DNA from: a virus
Virus record (IMG/VR): IMGVR_UViG_3300008117_000081
Coordinates: 1-64,000 of that record
Direction: 5' to 3' (one strand)
Length of the DNA: 64,000 bases
Both the position numbers and the translations under genes were made by a program. Numbering within the stretch: position 1 is the first letter of the stretch; every line of letters starts with the position of its first letter. Below, one piece after another: positions 32,795 to 40,337 of the stretch. The notes under the pieces were generated by a model. It had not been told where the DNA came from. It saw only the letters and a list, made by a program, of their open reading frames with translations, and made no database searches.

Positions 32795-33112
32795 CTATTC
32801 ACGACGACGATTTCTACCGCCTGCAGCGTAAACAAGCCCAGATGAGCGCGACTTACCGGAGTTAGCCTTCAGATTATTTCCTAGATTAGAAGTCTTGCTG
32901 CGCAATTTAGTTGATTCAATAATATACTTAGTAAGCTCAGGGTCAGAGTTGATCTGAATATCTGCTCCTGTTTTGTGATCAAAGATCATATTACCAGTAT
33001 ACCTAGTAACAGTTTCGTTAGCGCAATCTTCGCATACGCCTATTTTTCCAGGTTTTTTAGGTGTTAGCTCAAATTCACATTGGCAACAAGTGCAAACTAT
33101 AATTTTACTCAT
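32795..33112 (-). CDS. Zinc-ribbon-like small protein (105 aa)
   Basis: C-T-C-C-Q-C near residue 7 and C-E-D-C near 27 make a plausible zinc ribbon. The C-terminus is basic (G-G-R-N-R-R-R-E). CGGAGG ribosome site and a motif A site upstream. Could be nucleic-acid binding. Confidence 0.65.
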   Translation of the reverse strand: MSKIIVCTCCQCEFELTPKKPGKIGVCEDCANETVTRYTGNMIFDHKTGADIQINSDPELTKYIIESTKLRSKTSNLGNNLKANSGKSRSSGLVYAAGGRNRRRE

Positions 33113-33133
33113 GTAAATCCTCCGTTAAAAAAA

Positions 33134-33145
33134 AATCGAATCTGT
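33134..33145 (-). promoter_or_regulatory. Motif A site upstream of 32795-33112
   Basis: Minus strand ACAGATTCGATT, 22 bases before the ATG with CGGAGG between. It diverges from the nrd promoter. Confidence 0.6.
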
Positions 33146-33167
33146 TGATGTTTAATGGCTAGTGCAT

Positions 33168-33175
33168 GGTATAAT
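33168..33175 (+). promoter_or_regulatory. Motif B (GGTATAAT) promoter for nrdB-nrdA
   Basis: GGTATAAT about 160 bases before nrdB. A weak TTGATG lies 19 bases upstream of TATAAT. Long leader, so this copy is not leaderless. Confidence 0.55.
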
Positions 33176-33206
33176 TTTCATAACACAATGCGGATAAGGG
33201 AAATAG

Positions 33207-33275
33207 ATGAAAAATAGATATAATAAATTCAATAACTTATCATATTCAAGAATTAACTATCACCCACGTATCTAA
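33207..33275 (+). CDS. Possible 22-aa leader peptide upstream of nrdB
   Basis: ATG after AAGGGA. The peptide is rich in Asn, Tyr and Ser (M-K-N-R-Y-N-K-F-N-N). It could be a regulatory leader or chance. Confidence 0.3.
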   Translation: MKNRYNKFNNLSYSRINYHPRI

Positions 33276-33334
33276 TGCACTAGTTATTCTACGCTAAACA
33301 AGCAAAAATAGAAAAGCTCATAAAAGGAGTAGCG

Positions 33335-34363
33335 ATGTCTCTTACTCAGAAACGAGAAGTATATAAACCTTTCGAGTATCCAAAAGCCTTCGAGTATTTT
33401 GAAAAACAACAGCAGGCTCACTGGCTTCCAACAGAAGTAAGTATGGCAGGGGACATAAACGATTGGAAAACTTCTCTTAATGAAGTAGAGAGATCGGTTG
33501 TTGGCAACGTCCTTAAAGGCTTTACTCAAGCAGAAATTCATGTAGAAGACTATTGGTCTAGAAAAGTTGCTAAATGGTTTGTTAAACCAGAAGTTTGCAT
33601 GATGGCAAATACTTTTGCAGGCATGGAGGCGATACATATCTGGGGTTATTCTTATCTCAATGATTCTCTTGGTCTCGACGACTATGCAGCATTTCTTAAA
33701 GATGACGCAACGGTTGCAAAATTAAATAGATTAAAAGATATTAAAGCAATAAAGACAAGCAAAGAAGAGATAGCAAGATCACTCGCTGTATTTTCTGCCT
33801 TCACAGAAGGCGTACACTTGTTCTCTAGTTTTGCCATCCTACTAAACTTTTCTCGCTTTAATAAATTAAAAGGCGTTGGTCAAATAGTAACTTGGTCTAT
33901 TAGAGACGAGTCGCTTCATAGTGAAGCTGGTTGCTGGTTATTCAGAGAATACTGCAAAGAAAATCCAGGCGTCAAAGAGGCCGTAGAAGAAGATATCTAT
34001 GAGGCTGCAAGACTTACTGTTAAGCTAGAAGACGACTTCATTGATATGTGCTTCAAAAGTCCTACTGGCGACGTATCAGTAGATAAGATGTTCAACCTAG
34101 GTGTTGAGGGTCTAGATAAAGACGACCTAAAGCAATACATCAGATATAGAACTAACACTAAGCTTCAGGATCTAGGTTACTCTAGTAACTGGAAGAATAT
34201 AGACAAGGACGCAATAAAGCGCATGGAGTGGTTCGACGCTCTCAGCGCTGGAGTAGAGTTTCAGGATTTCTTTGCACAGAGAGTTACTACTTACTCTAAG
34301 GGTGTAAGTTCTAATTGGAATATTGACTATGTATTTGGAGGTAGCGATGCAGAAAACGACTAA
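33335..34363 (+). CDS. nrdB: Ribonucleotide reductase class I small subunit NrdB (342 aa)
   Basis: Di-iron radical protein. Iron ligands and radical Tyr blocks: Q-A-E-I-H-V-E-D-Y-W, then E-A-I-H-I-W-G-Y-S-Y, then F-T-E-G-V-H and R-D-E-S-L-H. AAAAGGAG ribosome site. It overlaps nrdA by 17 bases. Provides the radical for reduction of ribonucleotides. Confidence 0.95.
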   Translation: MSLTQKREVYKPFEYPKAFEYFEKQQQAHWLPTEVSMAGDINDWKTSLNEVERSVVGNVLKGFTQAEIHVEDYWSRKVAKWFVKPEVCMMANTFAGMEAIHIWGYSYLNDSLGLDDYAAFLKDDATVAKLNRLKDIKAIKTSKEEIARSLAVFSAFTEGVHLFSSFAILLNFSRFNKLKGVGQIVTWSIRDESLHSEAGCWLFREYCKENPGVKEAVEEDIYEAARLTVKLEDDFIDMCFKSPTGDVSVDKMFNLGVEGLDKDDLKQYIRYRTNTKLQDLGYSSNWKNIDKDAIKRMEWFDALSAGVEFQDFFAQRVTTYSKGVSSNWNIDYVFGGSDAEND

Positions 34364-36056
34364 GCTAGAAGAGTTGAAATCAAAAGGTGAAGCGCCAGAC
34401 TGGATGACCGAAGAAGGCTACGCTACTATCTCAAAAGGCTATCTACTAGAGGGCGAAACTCCGCGCTCTATGTATAGAAGAGTAGCTAGAGCTGCAGCAG
34501 AAGCCATAAACAACAAGCAGCTTGAGGCTAGGTTTTTTGACGTAATGTACAACAAGAACTGGCTTTGCCCTGCTTCGCCGGTGCTCAGTAATCTCGGCAC
34601 TAACAGAGGACTTCCTATATCTTGCTTCGGTATTGATACACCAGATTCTGTAGATGGCATCTATAAATCACTACATGAGATGGCTATGCTTACAAAGCAT
34701 GGTGGCGGAGTAGGAATATCGCTAGATAGAATAAGAGCTCGCGGAGAGTTAATTAGAGGCGGATCAAATGGAAAGTCTGAGGGTATAGTGCCATGGGCAA
34801 AATGCTATGATACAGCTATTATCGCTACTTCACAAGGTAATGTTCGTCGCGGAGCAGCCTCTCTTAACCTAAGAGTTACACATAAAGATTTTGAAGAGTT
34901 CCTGTCGATTAGACGACCTCAAGGTGATGTAAACAGGCAGTGTCTTAATCTGCATCAGTGTGCAGTTGTCTCAGATGATTTTATGAATAAGGTAGAGAAC
35001 GGAAATTCAGAAGCAAGACAACGCTGGATCGAGCTGCTTAAAACTAGACTTGAAACAGGCGAACCCTACATCATGTTTGAGGATACAGTCAACAACTCTG
35101 CTCCTCAAGCCTATAAGAATAATAATCTAAAAGTATCAATGACCAATATTTGCAGTGAGATTACTCTGTTTACAGACGATGATCACAGTTTTATATGCTG
35201 CCTATCGTCTATAAATCTAGTCAAATGGGATGAGTGGAAGAATACTGATCTCGTCAACCTGACGGTCCAGTTTTTAAATGGTGTACTAAATGAGTTCATC
35301 AACAGAGCTAGACATCTGCCAGGCTTCGTGCGCTCGGTGAGATCAGCCGTCAAGGGTAGAGCCATTGGCATAGGTGTTTTAGGTTGGCATACTCTGCTTC
35401 AGCAGAAGAATCTGCCATTTGATTCATTTGACTCTATGATGCTAAACGCAGAGGTTTTTAAGAACATACATGAGTCTGCTGTTGATGAATCGCGCAAGAT
35501 GGCAAAAATACATGGCGAGCCTGAGTGGTGCAGAGGAACTGGAATGTACAACTCACATCTTATTGCAGTTGCTCCTACTAGGTCAAACTCTATCATATCC
35601 GGCGATGTGAGTCCTGGTATTGAGCCGATCATAGCAAATGCCTATACAGACAAAACGGCTAAAGGCGTATTCATCAGAAAGAATAAAGAACTTGCTGTCA
35701 TACTAGACAAATATGGCAAGAACACAGACGAGACCTGGAGATCAATACTTGTAGACAACGGTTCGGTTCAGCAGTTAAAATTTCTATCTGAATCAGAGAA
35801 AGAAGTATTTAAGACTGCATACGAGATAAATCAGAAATCTATCATTAGACAAGCAGGTCAAAGACAAAAATTCATAGATCAAGCCCAGTCTTTAAACCTA
35901 TTCTTTCCAGCAGACGCGGATCCTAAATGGTTCCACGAAGTACATATAGATGCCTGGAAAGCCGGTGTAAAGACTCTGTATTATTGCAGATCTAGCTCGG
36001 TTATAAAAGGGGACATGGCTAGTAGAGGCGATGAGTGTAAATCGTGCGAGAGTTAA
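34347..36056 (+). CDS. nrdA: Ribonucleotide reductase class I large subunit NrdA, compact form (569 aa)
   Basis: Catalytic blocks: first redox Cys in P-I-S-C-F, N-I-C-S-E-I-T with the Asn, thiyl Cys and Glu, second redox Cys in I-C-C-L-S-S-I-N-L, the Tyr pair in T-L-Y-Y-C-R, and a C-terminal C-K-S-C-E-S thiol pair. It lacks the N-terminal ATP-cone of long forms, so overall activity control by dATP is probably absent. Start chosen at the ATG after GGAGGTAGCG. Confidence 0.95.
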   Translation: MQKTTKLEELKSKGEAPDWMTEEGYATISKGYLLEGETPRSMYRRVARAAAEAINNKQLEARFFDVMYNKNWLCPASPVLSNLGTNRGLPISCFGIDTPDSVDGIYKSLHEMAMLTKHGGGVGISLDRIRARGELIRGGSNGKSEGIVPWAKCYDTAIIATSQGNVRRGAASLNLRVTHKDFEEFLSIRRPQGDVNRQCLNLHQCAVVSDDFMNKVENGNSEARQRWIELLKTRLETGEPYIMFEDTVNNSAPQAYKNNNLKVSMTNICSEITLFTDDDHSFICCLSSINLVKWDEWKNTDLVNLTVQFLNGVLNEFINRARHLPGFVRSVRSAVKGRAIGIGVLGWHTLLQQKNLPFDSFDSMMLNAEVFKNIHESAVDESRKMAKIHGEPEWCRGTGMYNSHLIAVAPTRSNSIISGDVSPGIEPIIANAYTDKTAKGVFIRKNKELAVILDKYGKNTDETWRSILVDNGSVQQLKFLSESEKEVFKTAYEINQKSIIRQAGQRQKFIDQAQSLNLFFPADADPKWFHEVHIDAWKAGVKTLYYCRSSSVIKGDMASRGDECKSCES

Positions 36057-36074
36057 TCTCTCGCACTATTTTAT
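36044..36074 (+). terminator. Rho-independent terminator of nrdBA
   Basis: Perfect 9-bp stem GTGCGAGAG/CTCTCGCAC with a five-base loop that holds the nrdA stop codon, followed by TATTTTAT. Confidence 0.8.
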
Positions 36075-36689
36075 AGTATTTGCGGGACTTCTTTCTTGAT
36101 ATTTTAAGTTGAGATATTTTCTAACATACGGATGGCTTTTTACCTGGTCATCCGATGCTTTAATTGCGCCCGTCACGCCGTTCTTCCAGGCATAGACGCG
36201 TCTTAGTTCATCTCTTGGAAAGACTCTAGACAGCCTGCTCCAGTGTTTGTTGGCAAGCTCTTTGTCTGCGTTTTCATTCGAGTTTACATATGAGGTTATC
36301 TCATTATGATCTTTATCTAAGAGTGACCCATACTTAGCTTTGATGTCGGGGTTTTTTCCGACTATCTCTTTAATAGTATGAGGCATTAGACCTGTTAGGC
36401 CAGCAGCTGAATCACCTCTATTCAATCCGTAGTTTACCGTCTTATGTTTCTTGTTTTTACCACTAGAACTTTCTATGAAAGCAATGTGATGAAGATCTGG
36501 ATGAAGGCTCACCTGCTCGTTTGAACTGCTATCTTGCGGAGCGTAGGGAATTTTCTGTGTGTTTAGTTGACCTGGATCCTGCGACAGCATGCCCGCTAGT
36601 GCAGCTGCAGTAAACAGTGAAGCCTTATTGAGGCTCTTCTCCAGAGTCCATTGGCCGTTGCTTGATATCTTTAAGACTTCTTTGCTCAT
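36066..36689 (-). CDS. NGQW-tagged lysozyme/transglycosylase-like protein (207 aa)
   Basis: Residues 8-18 carry the tag I-S-S-N-G-Q-W-T-L-E-K. Residues 70-110 read I-A-F-I-E-S-S-S-G-K, N-Y-G-L-N-R-G-D-S-A-A-G-L and G-L-M-P-H-T, the order of the SLT-type fold, with Glu73 as the likely catalytic acid. It would cut peptidoglycan. The tag shared with other late proteins suggests delivery in the virion rather than a holin-dependent endolysin; this is inference. Confidence 0.7.
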   Translation of the reverse strand: MSKEVLKISSNGQWTLEKSLNKASLFTAAALAGMLSQDPGQLNTQKIPYAPQDSSSNEQVSLHPDLHHIAFIESSSGKNKKHKTVNYGLNRGDSAAGLTGLMPHTIKEIVGKNPDIKAKYGSLLDKDHNEITSYVNSNENADKELANKHWSRLSRVFPRDELRRVYAWKNGVTGAIKASDDQVKSHPYVRKYLNLKYQERSPANTIK

Positions 36690-37014
36690 CTTTTACCTTA
36701 AGTTTTTTTAGATTACCTCTGTAAGAGCAGACAGCACAAACTTTTATTTCAAACTCACCGTCTAGTCTTTTAAATTGAATCTTTTTAAACTCTGTTTTGC
36801 CACAATTTTCACATATAGGCTCTATAGGCTCAATCTCAATACCTCTACTGCGACTTTCCTTTACCTTCTCTTCTCTTTCTTCAAGCTGGTCTATGCAATT
36901 TGAATTTACTAATTTTCTAAGTTTTGTAACTTCTCTTTTTAATTTTTCGTTCTCTTGCTCCAGCTTCTTGTATCTTTTCCAGTCTTCTGGTGAATCTTTC
37001 TTGCCACGTCCCAT
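36625..37014 (-). CDS. Coiled-coil protein with zinc finger (129 aa)
   Basis: Charged helix E-Q-E-N-E-K-L-K-R-E-V-T-K-L then C-E-N-C-G-K and C-A-V-C-S-Y, a four-Cys zinc site. Start at the ATG after GTGGGGGTT. Its end overlaps the tagged lysozyme by 65 bases. Possibly a DNA-binding or virion protein. Confidence 0.65.
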   Translation of the reverse strand: MGRGKKDSPEDWKRYKKLEQENEKLKREVTKLRKLVNSNCIDQLEEREEKVKESRSRGIEIEPIEPICENCGKTEFKKIQFKRLDGEFEIKVCAVCSYRGNLKKLKVKDEQRSLKDIKQRPMDSGEEPQ

Positions 37015-37086
37015 AACCCCCACTTTTAAGAAGTTATAATAACTTAATTATATCATATATTTAGTCAAGTAAGCCCTATTACAAAG

Positions 37087-37092
37087 TATAAT
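37087..37092 (+). promoter_or_regulatory. TATAAT box seven bases before the start of 37100-37429
   Basis: AGTATAAT, seven bases, then ATG. Similar to the leaderless motif B sites but with A in place of the first G. Confidence 0.4.
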
Positions 37093-37099
37093 GTTTTAC

Positions 37100-37429
37100 A
37101 TGACTTATAGTGACCATGATATGCAATCATTCATGAATCTTTGCCCTTTATGTAAAGGTTATACTTTCTCATCTCACTGGATGAGCGAGTATTCGCGGGA
37201 CTGGATGAAGTGCAGGAGCTGCGGCTACATGGAGCTGCGCTCTGTTTCTACAGCTAGAATATATAGCAAGCTATGCCCAGATAGGCTTAATGAACCGTTC
37301 AACGAACCTGTTACTCCTGAGCTTATCAAGGGTGCTGTCAATATTGGAATATACGGAGATAGAAATCATAGCTGCCATAATAGCTGCACCAGCGACGCTT
37401 CCGGTTGTAAGAATAAAGAATATAAATAG
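37100..37429 (+). CDS. Zinc-finger protein (109 aa)
   Basis: C-P-L-C-K near residue 15 and C-R-S-C-G near 38 form a zinc ribbon, and further Cys/His lie at the C-terminus. Start taken at the second ATG, next to the TATAAT box. The last 159 bases overlap a minus-strand frame (37271-37441), so one of the two may be wrong at that end. Confidence 0.5.
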   Translation: MTYSDHDMQSFMNLCPLCKGYTFSSHWMSEYSRDWMKCRSCGYMELRSVSTARIYSKLCPDRLNEPFNEPVTPELIKGAVNIGIYGDRNHSCHNSCTSDASGCKNKEYK

Positions 37430-37441
37430 TACCTTAAACAT
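37271..37441 (-). CDS. Small membrane or exported protein (56 aa)
   Basis: Hydrophobic lead M-F-K-V-L-F-I-F-F-I-L with a second hydrophobic stretch. ATG overlaps the end of the upstream gene with a GGAGAAGG ribosome site. It overlaps the plus-strand zinc-finger gene antisense. Confidence 0.45.
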   Translation of the reverse strand: MFKVLFIFFILTTGSVAGAAIMAAMISISVYSNIDSTLDKLRSNRFVERFIKPIWA

Positions 37442-37919
37442 CCTTCTCCTTTTTAAGCGAATCATTTATCGCTTTACTAGTTAAATATCGTTCTACGAAT
37501 TCGACAAATAAATCTAGATGCTTTTCATCGCCTGTATTGGTAAGTTTTTCTCCATTTATAAGCAATTCACTGTCGGACATGATCATGCAGATCTTATGGT
37601 CTTCGCTTACAAACTTATAAGCAGCATCTATAACATCAATAGCTGCTACTATATCTTGAGGTATGTCAAATTCGCCACCATCAAGATGGTTAAGTAGCTC
37701 AAGCGTTTCTTGAGGACTAGCGTTGTCAGGAAAGTCTTTCTTAACTAGAAAGTCTCCGCCATAGGTAAAGGCAAGTATGTTAGCTCCGAGTTCCCATTCA
37801 CCTACAAGCTGATAGCTTTGTCTTCTTTTATTCGTACCTTTGACGCCAACAAGATCGCGCATCTCAATGAACTTTACACGAACAATGTCACCTTTTTTGA
37901 TTCCAACAAATTTACTCAT
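37434..37919 (-). CDS. Paralogue B of the 'KKxDIVRxKF' pair (161 aa)
   Basis: Shares G-I-K-K-G-D-I-V-R-V-K-F, Y-G-G-D-F-L-V, E-L-L-I-N-G-E and F-V-E-F-V with the protein at 9040. AAAGGAT ribosome site and motif A promoter upstream. Function unknown. Confidence 0.65.
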   Translation of the reverse strand: MSKFVGIKKGDIVRVKFIEMRDLVGVKGTNKRRQSYQLVGEWELGANILAFTYGGDFLVKKDFPDNASPQETLELLNHLDGGEFDIPQDIVAAIDVIDAAYKFVSEDHKICMIMSDSELLINGEKLTNTGDEKHLDLFVEFVERYLTSKAINDSLKKEKDV

Positions 37920-37938
37920 AGTTATCCTTTTAGAAATA

Positions 37939-37950
37939 TATCGATTCTGT
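37939..37950 (-). promoter_or_regulatory. Motif A site upstream of 37434-37919
   Basis: Minus strand ACAGAATCGATA with AAAGGAT before the ATG. The TGACACTGCTACGCC box lies 20 bases upstream (37971-37985). Confidence 0.65.
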
Positions 37951-37982
37951 TGTAGCCTATAGCGGTATTCGGCGTAGCAGTG

Positions 37983-38465
37983 TCAGCGCCCCCGCTGAAT
38001 TTTACCGGCAATCCACCGCCTAACTCCGTAATAAATTTTAACTGTAAAAATAAAAGGTTTTGCTAGTATAATTTTATTTCTATGGTCAGCGGACAACACT
38101 ATGTCTCTAGCATGCTCTGGATTCTTAAGCATGGCCGCAGTGTATGCTACATTATAAAAAAACAACTTATATAGAATAACCATATATCTAAATAAGAATA
38201 GATTTATTGAGATTCGATTGGCAGTATCCAGCACTCTATATCTAAAACCTTTATCTGGATCAGACTTATATACTACATCAACATTCAATAACTCAAATAA
38301 AGAACTTGAGCCTAGGTCTGCATACCATCTTGCTTCGCTCCACTTATTCTTAATGTCGCCGTTTATGCGGCCTACTCTTTGTCCCCAAAACTCAAAACAT
38401 TTTAATGTAGTTATCATGTGCTTTCTACCCTTATCTCGTAGAGCTAGGTACTCTCTTTGATCCAT
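37983..38465 (-). CDS. Hypothetical protein with hydrophobic middle (160 aa)
   Basis: Start at the ATG after AAAGGACTAGCGTT. A hydrophobic stretch near residues 90-115 (I-N-L-F-L-F-R-Y-M-V-I-L) may be a membrane segment. Basic C-terminus. Not recognised. Confidence 0.6.
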   Translation of the reverse strand: MDQREYLALRDKGRKHMITTLKCFEFWGQRVGRINGDIKNKWSEARWYADLGSSSLFELLNVDVVYKSDPDKGFRYRVLDTANRISINLFLFRYMVILYKLFFYNVAYTAAMLKNPEHARDIVLSADHRNKIILAKPFIFTVKIYYGVRRWIAGKIQRGR

Positions 38466-38469
38466 AACG

Positions 38470-38649
38470 CTAGTCCTTTTTATATTTTGTTTTTCTTGTA
38501 TAGGTTTTAGCACTCTTAAAAGTTTTAGAGGGCTTATGTGGTGCTCTAGGCGATTTGTGCATTTTAATGTATAGATTTAGACAGCCCAAGCATTGATGCT
38601 TGGGCATTTTTTTACCGTTAAATTTAGGATGCTTTTCACATCTGGTCAT
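38470..38649 (-). CDS. Small basic zinc-binding-like protein (59 aa)
   Basis: M-T-R-C-E-K-H-P then C-L-G-C-L, giving C/H and C-x-x-C pairs, followed by a Lys-rich tail. This layout is familiar among phage hypotheticals. The hairpin near 38583 lies inside this gene. Confidence 0.6.
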   Translation of the reverse strand: MTRCEKHPKFNGKKMPKHQCLGCLNLYIKMHKSPRAPHKPSKTFKSAKTYTRKTKYKKD

Positions 38650-38714
38650 TTAAACTCTGATAAAAGCGTTACACAAAACAATAGTATTATTATATTTTTT
38701 ACTATGGGATCCAT
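38646..38714 (-). CDS. Possible 22-aa hydrophobic peptide
   Basis: M-D-P-I-V-K-N-I-I-I-L-L-F then a short polar end; ATGA overlap with the next gene. No clear ribosome site. Confidence 0.35.
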   Translation of the reverse strand: MDPIVKNIIILLFCVTLLSEFK

Positions 38715-38715
38715 A

Positions 38716-39228
38716 TTAAACTAAGTGCCTAAGATTTTCAGGCACAGATTCCGCGACTATTGAGCTCTTTGCTTTTGAAGTTTTTTCAACCTTTAACTCT
38801 TCTAGTCTGGAATTAAGGGCTTCTTGAACTTCTTGCTCGGAGTCTGTACCTGCAGTTGCTTTAAGTAATTTACGAAGCTCTTTTACCTGTGAATCGCCGT
38901 TACCTACACGAGAAACAGATTTACCTGAACCACTAGAGCTCTGATGCTTTACATTGCCATTCAAGCGCGGATCCTTCTTAATCCAGTTAGAGATTAATCC
39001 GCTGCAATACTTACTATAATCTACGTCGCTAGTCATCTTTCCTGCAAATTCTGTAGAAGAAGTTATTGATCCATCTTTGAGACCAGTTATTAGAATTTCT
39101 CTTACTTTTTTCTTGTGATCTGAGGTGATAACACTTTTGACGTCTTCACCAGGATTAAAGCTCACACCGCTGTTTTCCAACACACTAGTGATTGCCTGAA
39201 ACGTTGCTTCCCGCTGATTTTGGGCCAT
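38716..39228 (-). CDS. Diverged member of the 'IPAHLRHL' paralogue family (170 aa)
   Basis: Ends V-P-E-N-L-R-H-L-V, and matches the proteins at 50935, 52310 and 53340 in order: an N-terminal T-x-x-x-V-L, D-x-x-K-x-[VK]-x-x-I-[LC]-x-[TK]-[GN]-[LF], then Y-x-x-G-L-[IV]-[SN]-N-W-[IL]-[RK]-K and V-[KR]-[EA]-L-[RK]-[KQ]-L-L. Function unknown; possibly nucleic-acid associated by its charge. Confidence 0.65.
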   Translation of the reverse strand: MAQNQREATFQAITSVLENSGVSFNPGEDVKSVITSDHKKKVREILITGLKDGSITSSTEFAGKMTSDVDYSKYCSGLISNWIKKDPRLNGNVKHQSSSGSGKSVSRVGNGDSQVKELRKLLKATAGTDSEQEVQEALNSRLEELKVEKTSKAKSSIVAESVPENLRHLV

Positions 39229-39268
39229 AAAAATCCTTATGTTGCTAAGACCGAGACATTCGGTCCTT

Positions 39269-39379
39269 TCATTTATTCTTATACTTAATCAATTTATAAG
39301 CATAATAAGCAATTACAAGCGGCACTGCGCCTGGTACAACGAGTGCCGCTAAAACTTTTAGTAAAGCATTCTTCTTCAC
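39269..39379 (-). CDS. Small membrane peptide (36 aa, GTG start)
   Basis: K-K-N-A-L-L-K-V-L-A-A-L-V-V-P-G then a second hydrophobic run and a basic tail. The GTG start is one base beyond the upstream stop. Holin-like in size, but this is not evidence of that role. Confidence 0.5.
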   Translation of the reverse strand: MKKNALLKVLAALVVPGAVPLVIAYYAYKLIKYKNK

Positions 39380-39380
39380 A

Positions 39381-39611
39381 TTAACCCTTTATGAACTGCA
39401 TAATGGCTTTTTTCTGCTCTTCAGTAAGAGAATCAAAATTAATCTTTGAAGAACTATTAGTTTGATTTTTTTCGACAAACTCTTTTACGTCGTCTAAAAC
39501 CTCTAGTATTGCTTTCGCCTTGCTAATCCCAAAACTAACAACAAACTTATCATCATTAAATATGGAGATAGTCTTATGGCCTTTATACTCACCGACTTCT
39601 GTTCTAAACAT
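39381..39611 (-). CDS. Conserved-type small phage protein (76 aa)
   Basis: K-T-I-S-I-F-N-D-D-K-F and F-G-I-S-K-A-K-A-I-L-E are a pattern I recognise from phage hypotheticals. Polar linker then a helix. Motif A site and AAGGGG ribosome site upstream. Confidence 0.65.
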   Translation of the reverse strand: MFRTEVGEYKGHKTISIFNDDKFVVSFGISKAKAILEVLDDVKEFVEKNQTNSSSKINFDSLTEEQKKAIMQFIKG

Positions 39612-39640
39612 ACAAACCCCTTTTGTTTTTCATGATATGA

Positions 39641-39652
39641 AATCGAGCCTGT
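39641..39652 (-). promoter_or_regulatory. Motif A site (variant) upstream of 39381-39611
   Basis: Minus strand ACAGGCTCGATT, two changes from the commonest form, 30 bases before the ATG. Confidence 0.5.
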
Positions 39653-39656
39653 TATA

Positions 39657-39908
39657 TTATAACTTATCGTATCTAGACTTTATTAGAAAAATAAAGATAA
39701 GAGCAATTAATAGTTCACCCATAAATATTGTGCCACTGACAAATAAGGCTTCAAGAAATATAGCGGCGTTTCTAAGCACTACACCTGAAAATAGTCCAAT
39801 GGCCATAAGATTATCATCTCGTTCAGATAGTCCAAGCCTATCCAATACTTTATGATGAAACTTAAAAAAATAAATAATTGTAGCAGCTAGAAAAATAAGT
39901 GAAAACAC
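39657..39908 (-). CDS. Small membrane protein (83 aa, GTG start)
   Basis: Three hydrophobic segments (residues 1-14, 34-52, 60-76). GTG overlaps the stop of the microprotein upstream (TAGTG). Function unknown. Confidence 0.55.
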   Translation of the reverse strand: MFSLIFLAATIIYFFKFHHKVLDRLGLSERDDNLMAIGLFSGVVLRNAAIFLEALFVSGTIFMGELLIALIFIFLIKSRYDKL

Positions 39909-40027
39909 TAGCTATCTCCTTTGAACCAGTCATGCAGCATGAGTACTTGAAGTCCATCTACACTCGTGTCTAGTTCTTCAAAAGTTATAATATCTAATTT
40001 ATAGAATATCCTGTATATTGTCGCCAT
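39908..40027 (-). CDS. Microprotein (39 aa)
   Basis: ATG lies inside the end of the receiver-domain gene. Core R-I-F-Y-K-L-D-I-I-T-F-E-E-L is nearly identical to the core of 42826-42930. Stop overlaps the next start. Confidence 0.6.
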   Translation of the reverse strand: MATIYRIFYKLDIITFEELDTSVDGLQVLMLHDWFKGDS

Positions 40028-40337
40028 CGCCTGATGCCTGTTTAATTTTTTCATTTAACCTCACTATCATAGCTGTAATTCTTGATCTGCCTACTGGATT
40101 AGCGCTAACACACTCGATCTTTTTAGGAGCAAGGTGCAGATTTTCTTCTAAAAAGCACATGATATCATAGCCTGTTTTTTCTCTGCCATCTGAATCAAAA
40201 GAAGCCAGATCATGATCAAGTAGTAGCAGATCCCATGGACCATTTCGCTCTAGCTGCCTTATGCCTTCATTAAAATTTCTTACCAGCACATGAGCCTCAG
40301 TGAGTTCACGTGTGTCGTCTATTGCTAATATTCTCAT
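39999..40337 (-). CDS. Cyclic-phosphate processing receiver-domain-like protein (112 aa)
   Basis: Receiver-like fold: I-L-A-I-D-D-T-R at the start, L-L-L-D-H-D-L at the phospho-acceptor strand, T-G-Y-D-I-M and S-A-N-P-V-G near the end. D-H-D-L and N-P-V-G are the marks of the stand-alone cyclic-phosphate processing receiver family in phages. Substrate unknown; might act on nucleotide signals. Confidence 0.7.
   Translation of the reverse strand: MRILAIDDTRELTEAHVLVRNFNEGIRQLERNGPWDLLLLDHDLASFDSDGREKTGYDIMCFLEENLHLAPKKIECVSANPVGRSRITAMIVRLNEKIKQASGDGDNIQDIL

Larger units (their letters stand above)
33159..33283 (+). repeat. Separated 9-bp inverted repeat around the nrd promoter
   Basis: CTAGTGCAT at 33159-33167 directly precedes the -10 box. 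ATGCACTAG, its exact reverse complement, lies at 33275-33283 behind the short leader frame. Possible paired operator sites. Confidence 0.4.

Noticed and set aside
38583-38611. Perfect 10-bp hairpin with T-run on the plus strand
   Set aside because: Looks like a terminator, but no plus-strand transcript is expected to reach it and it lies inside a minus-strand gene. Noted, not annotated.
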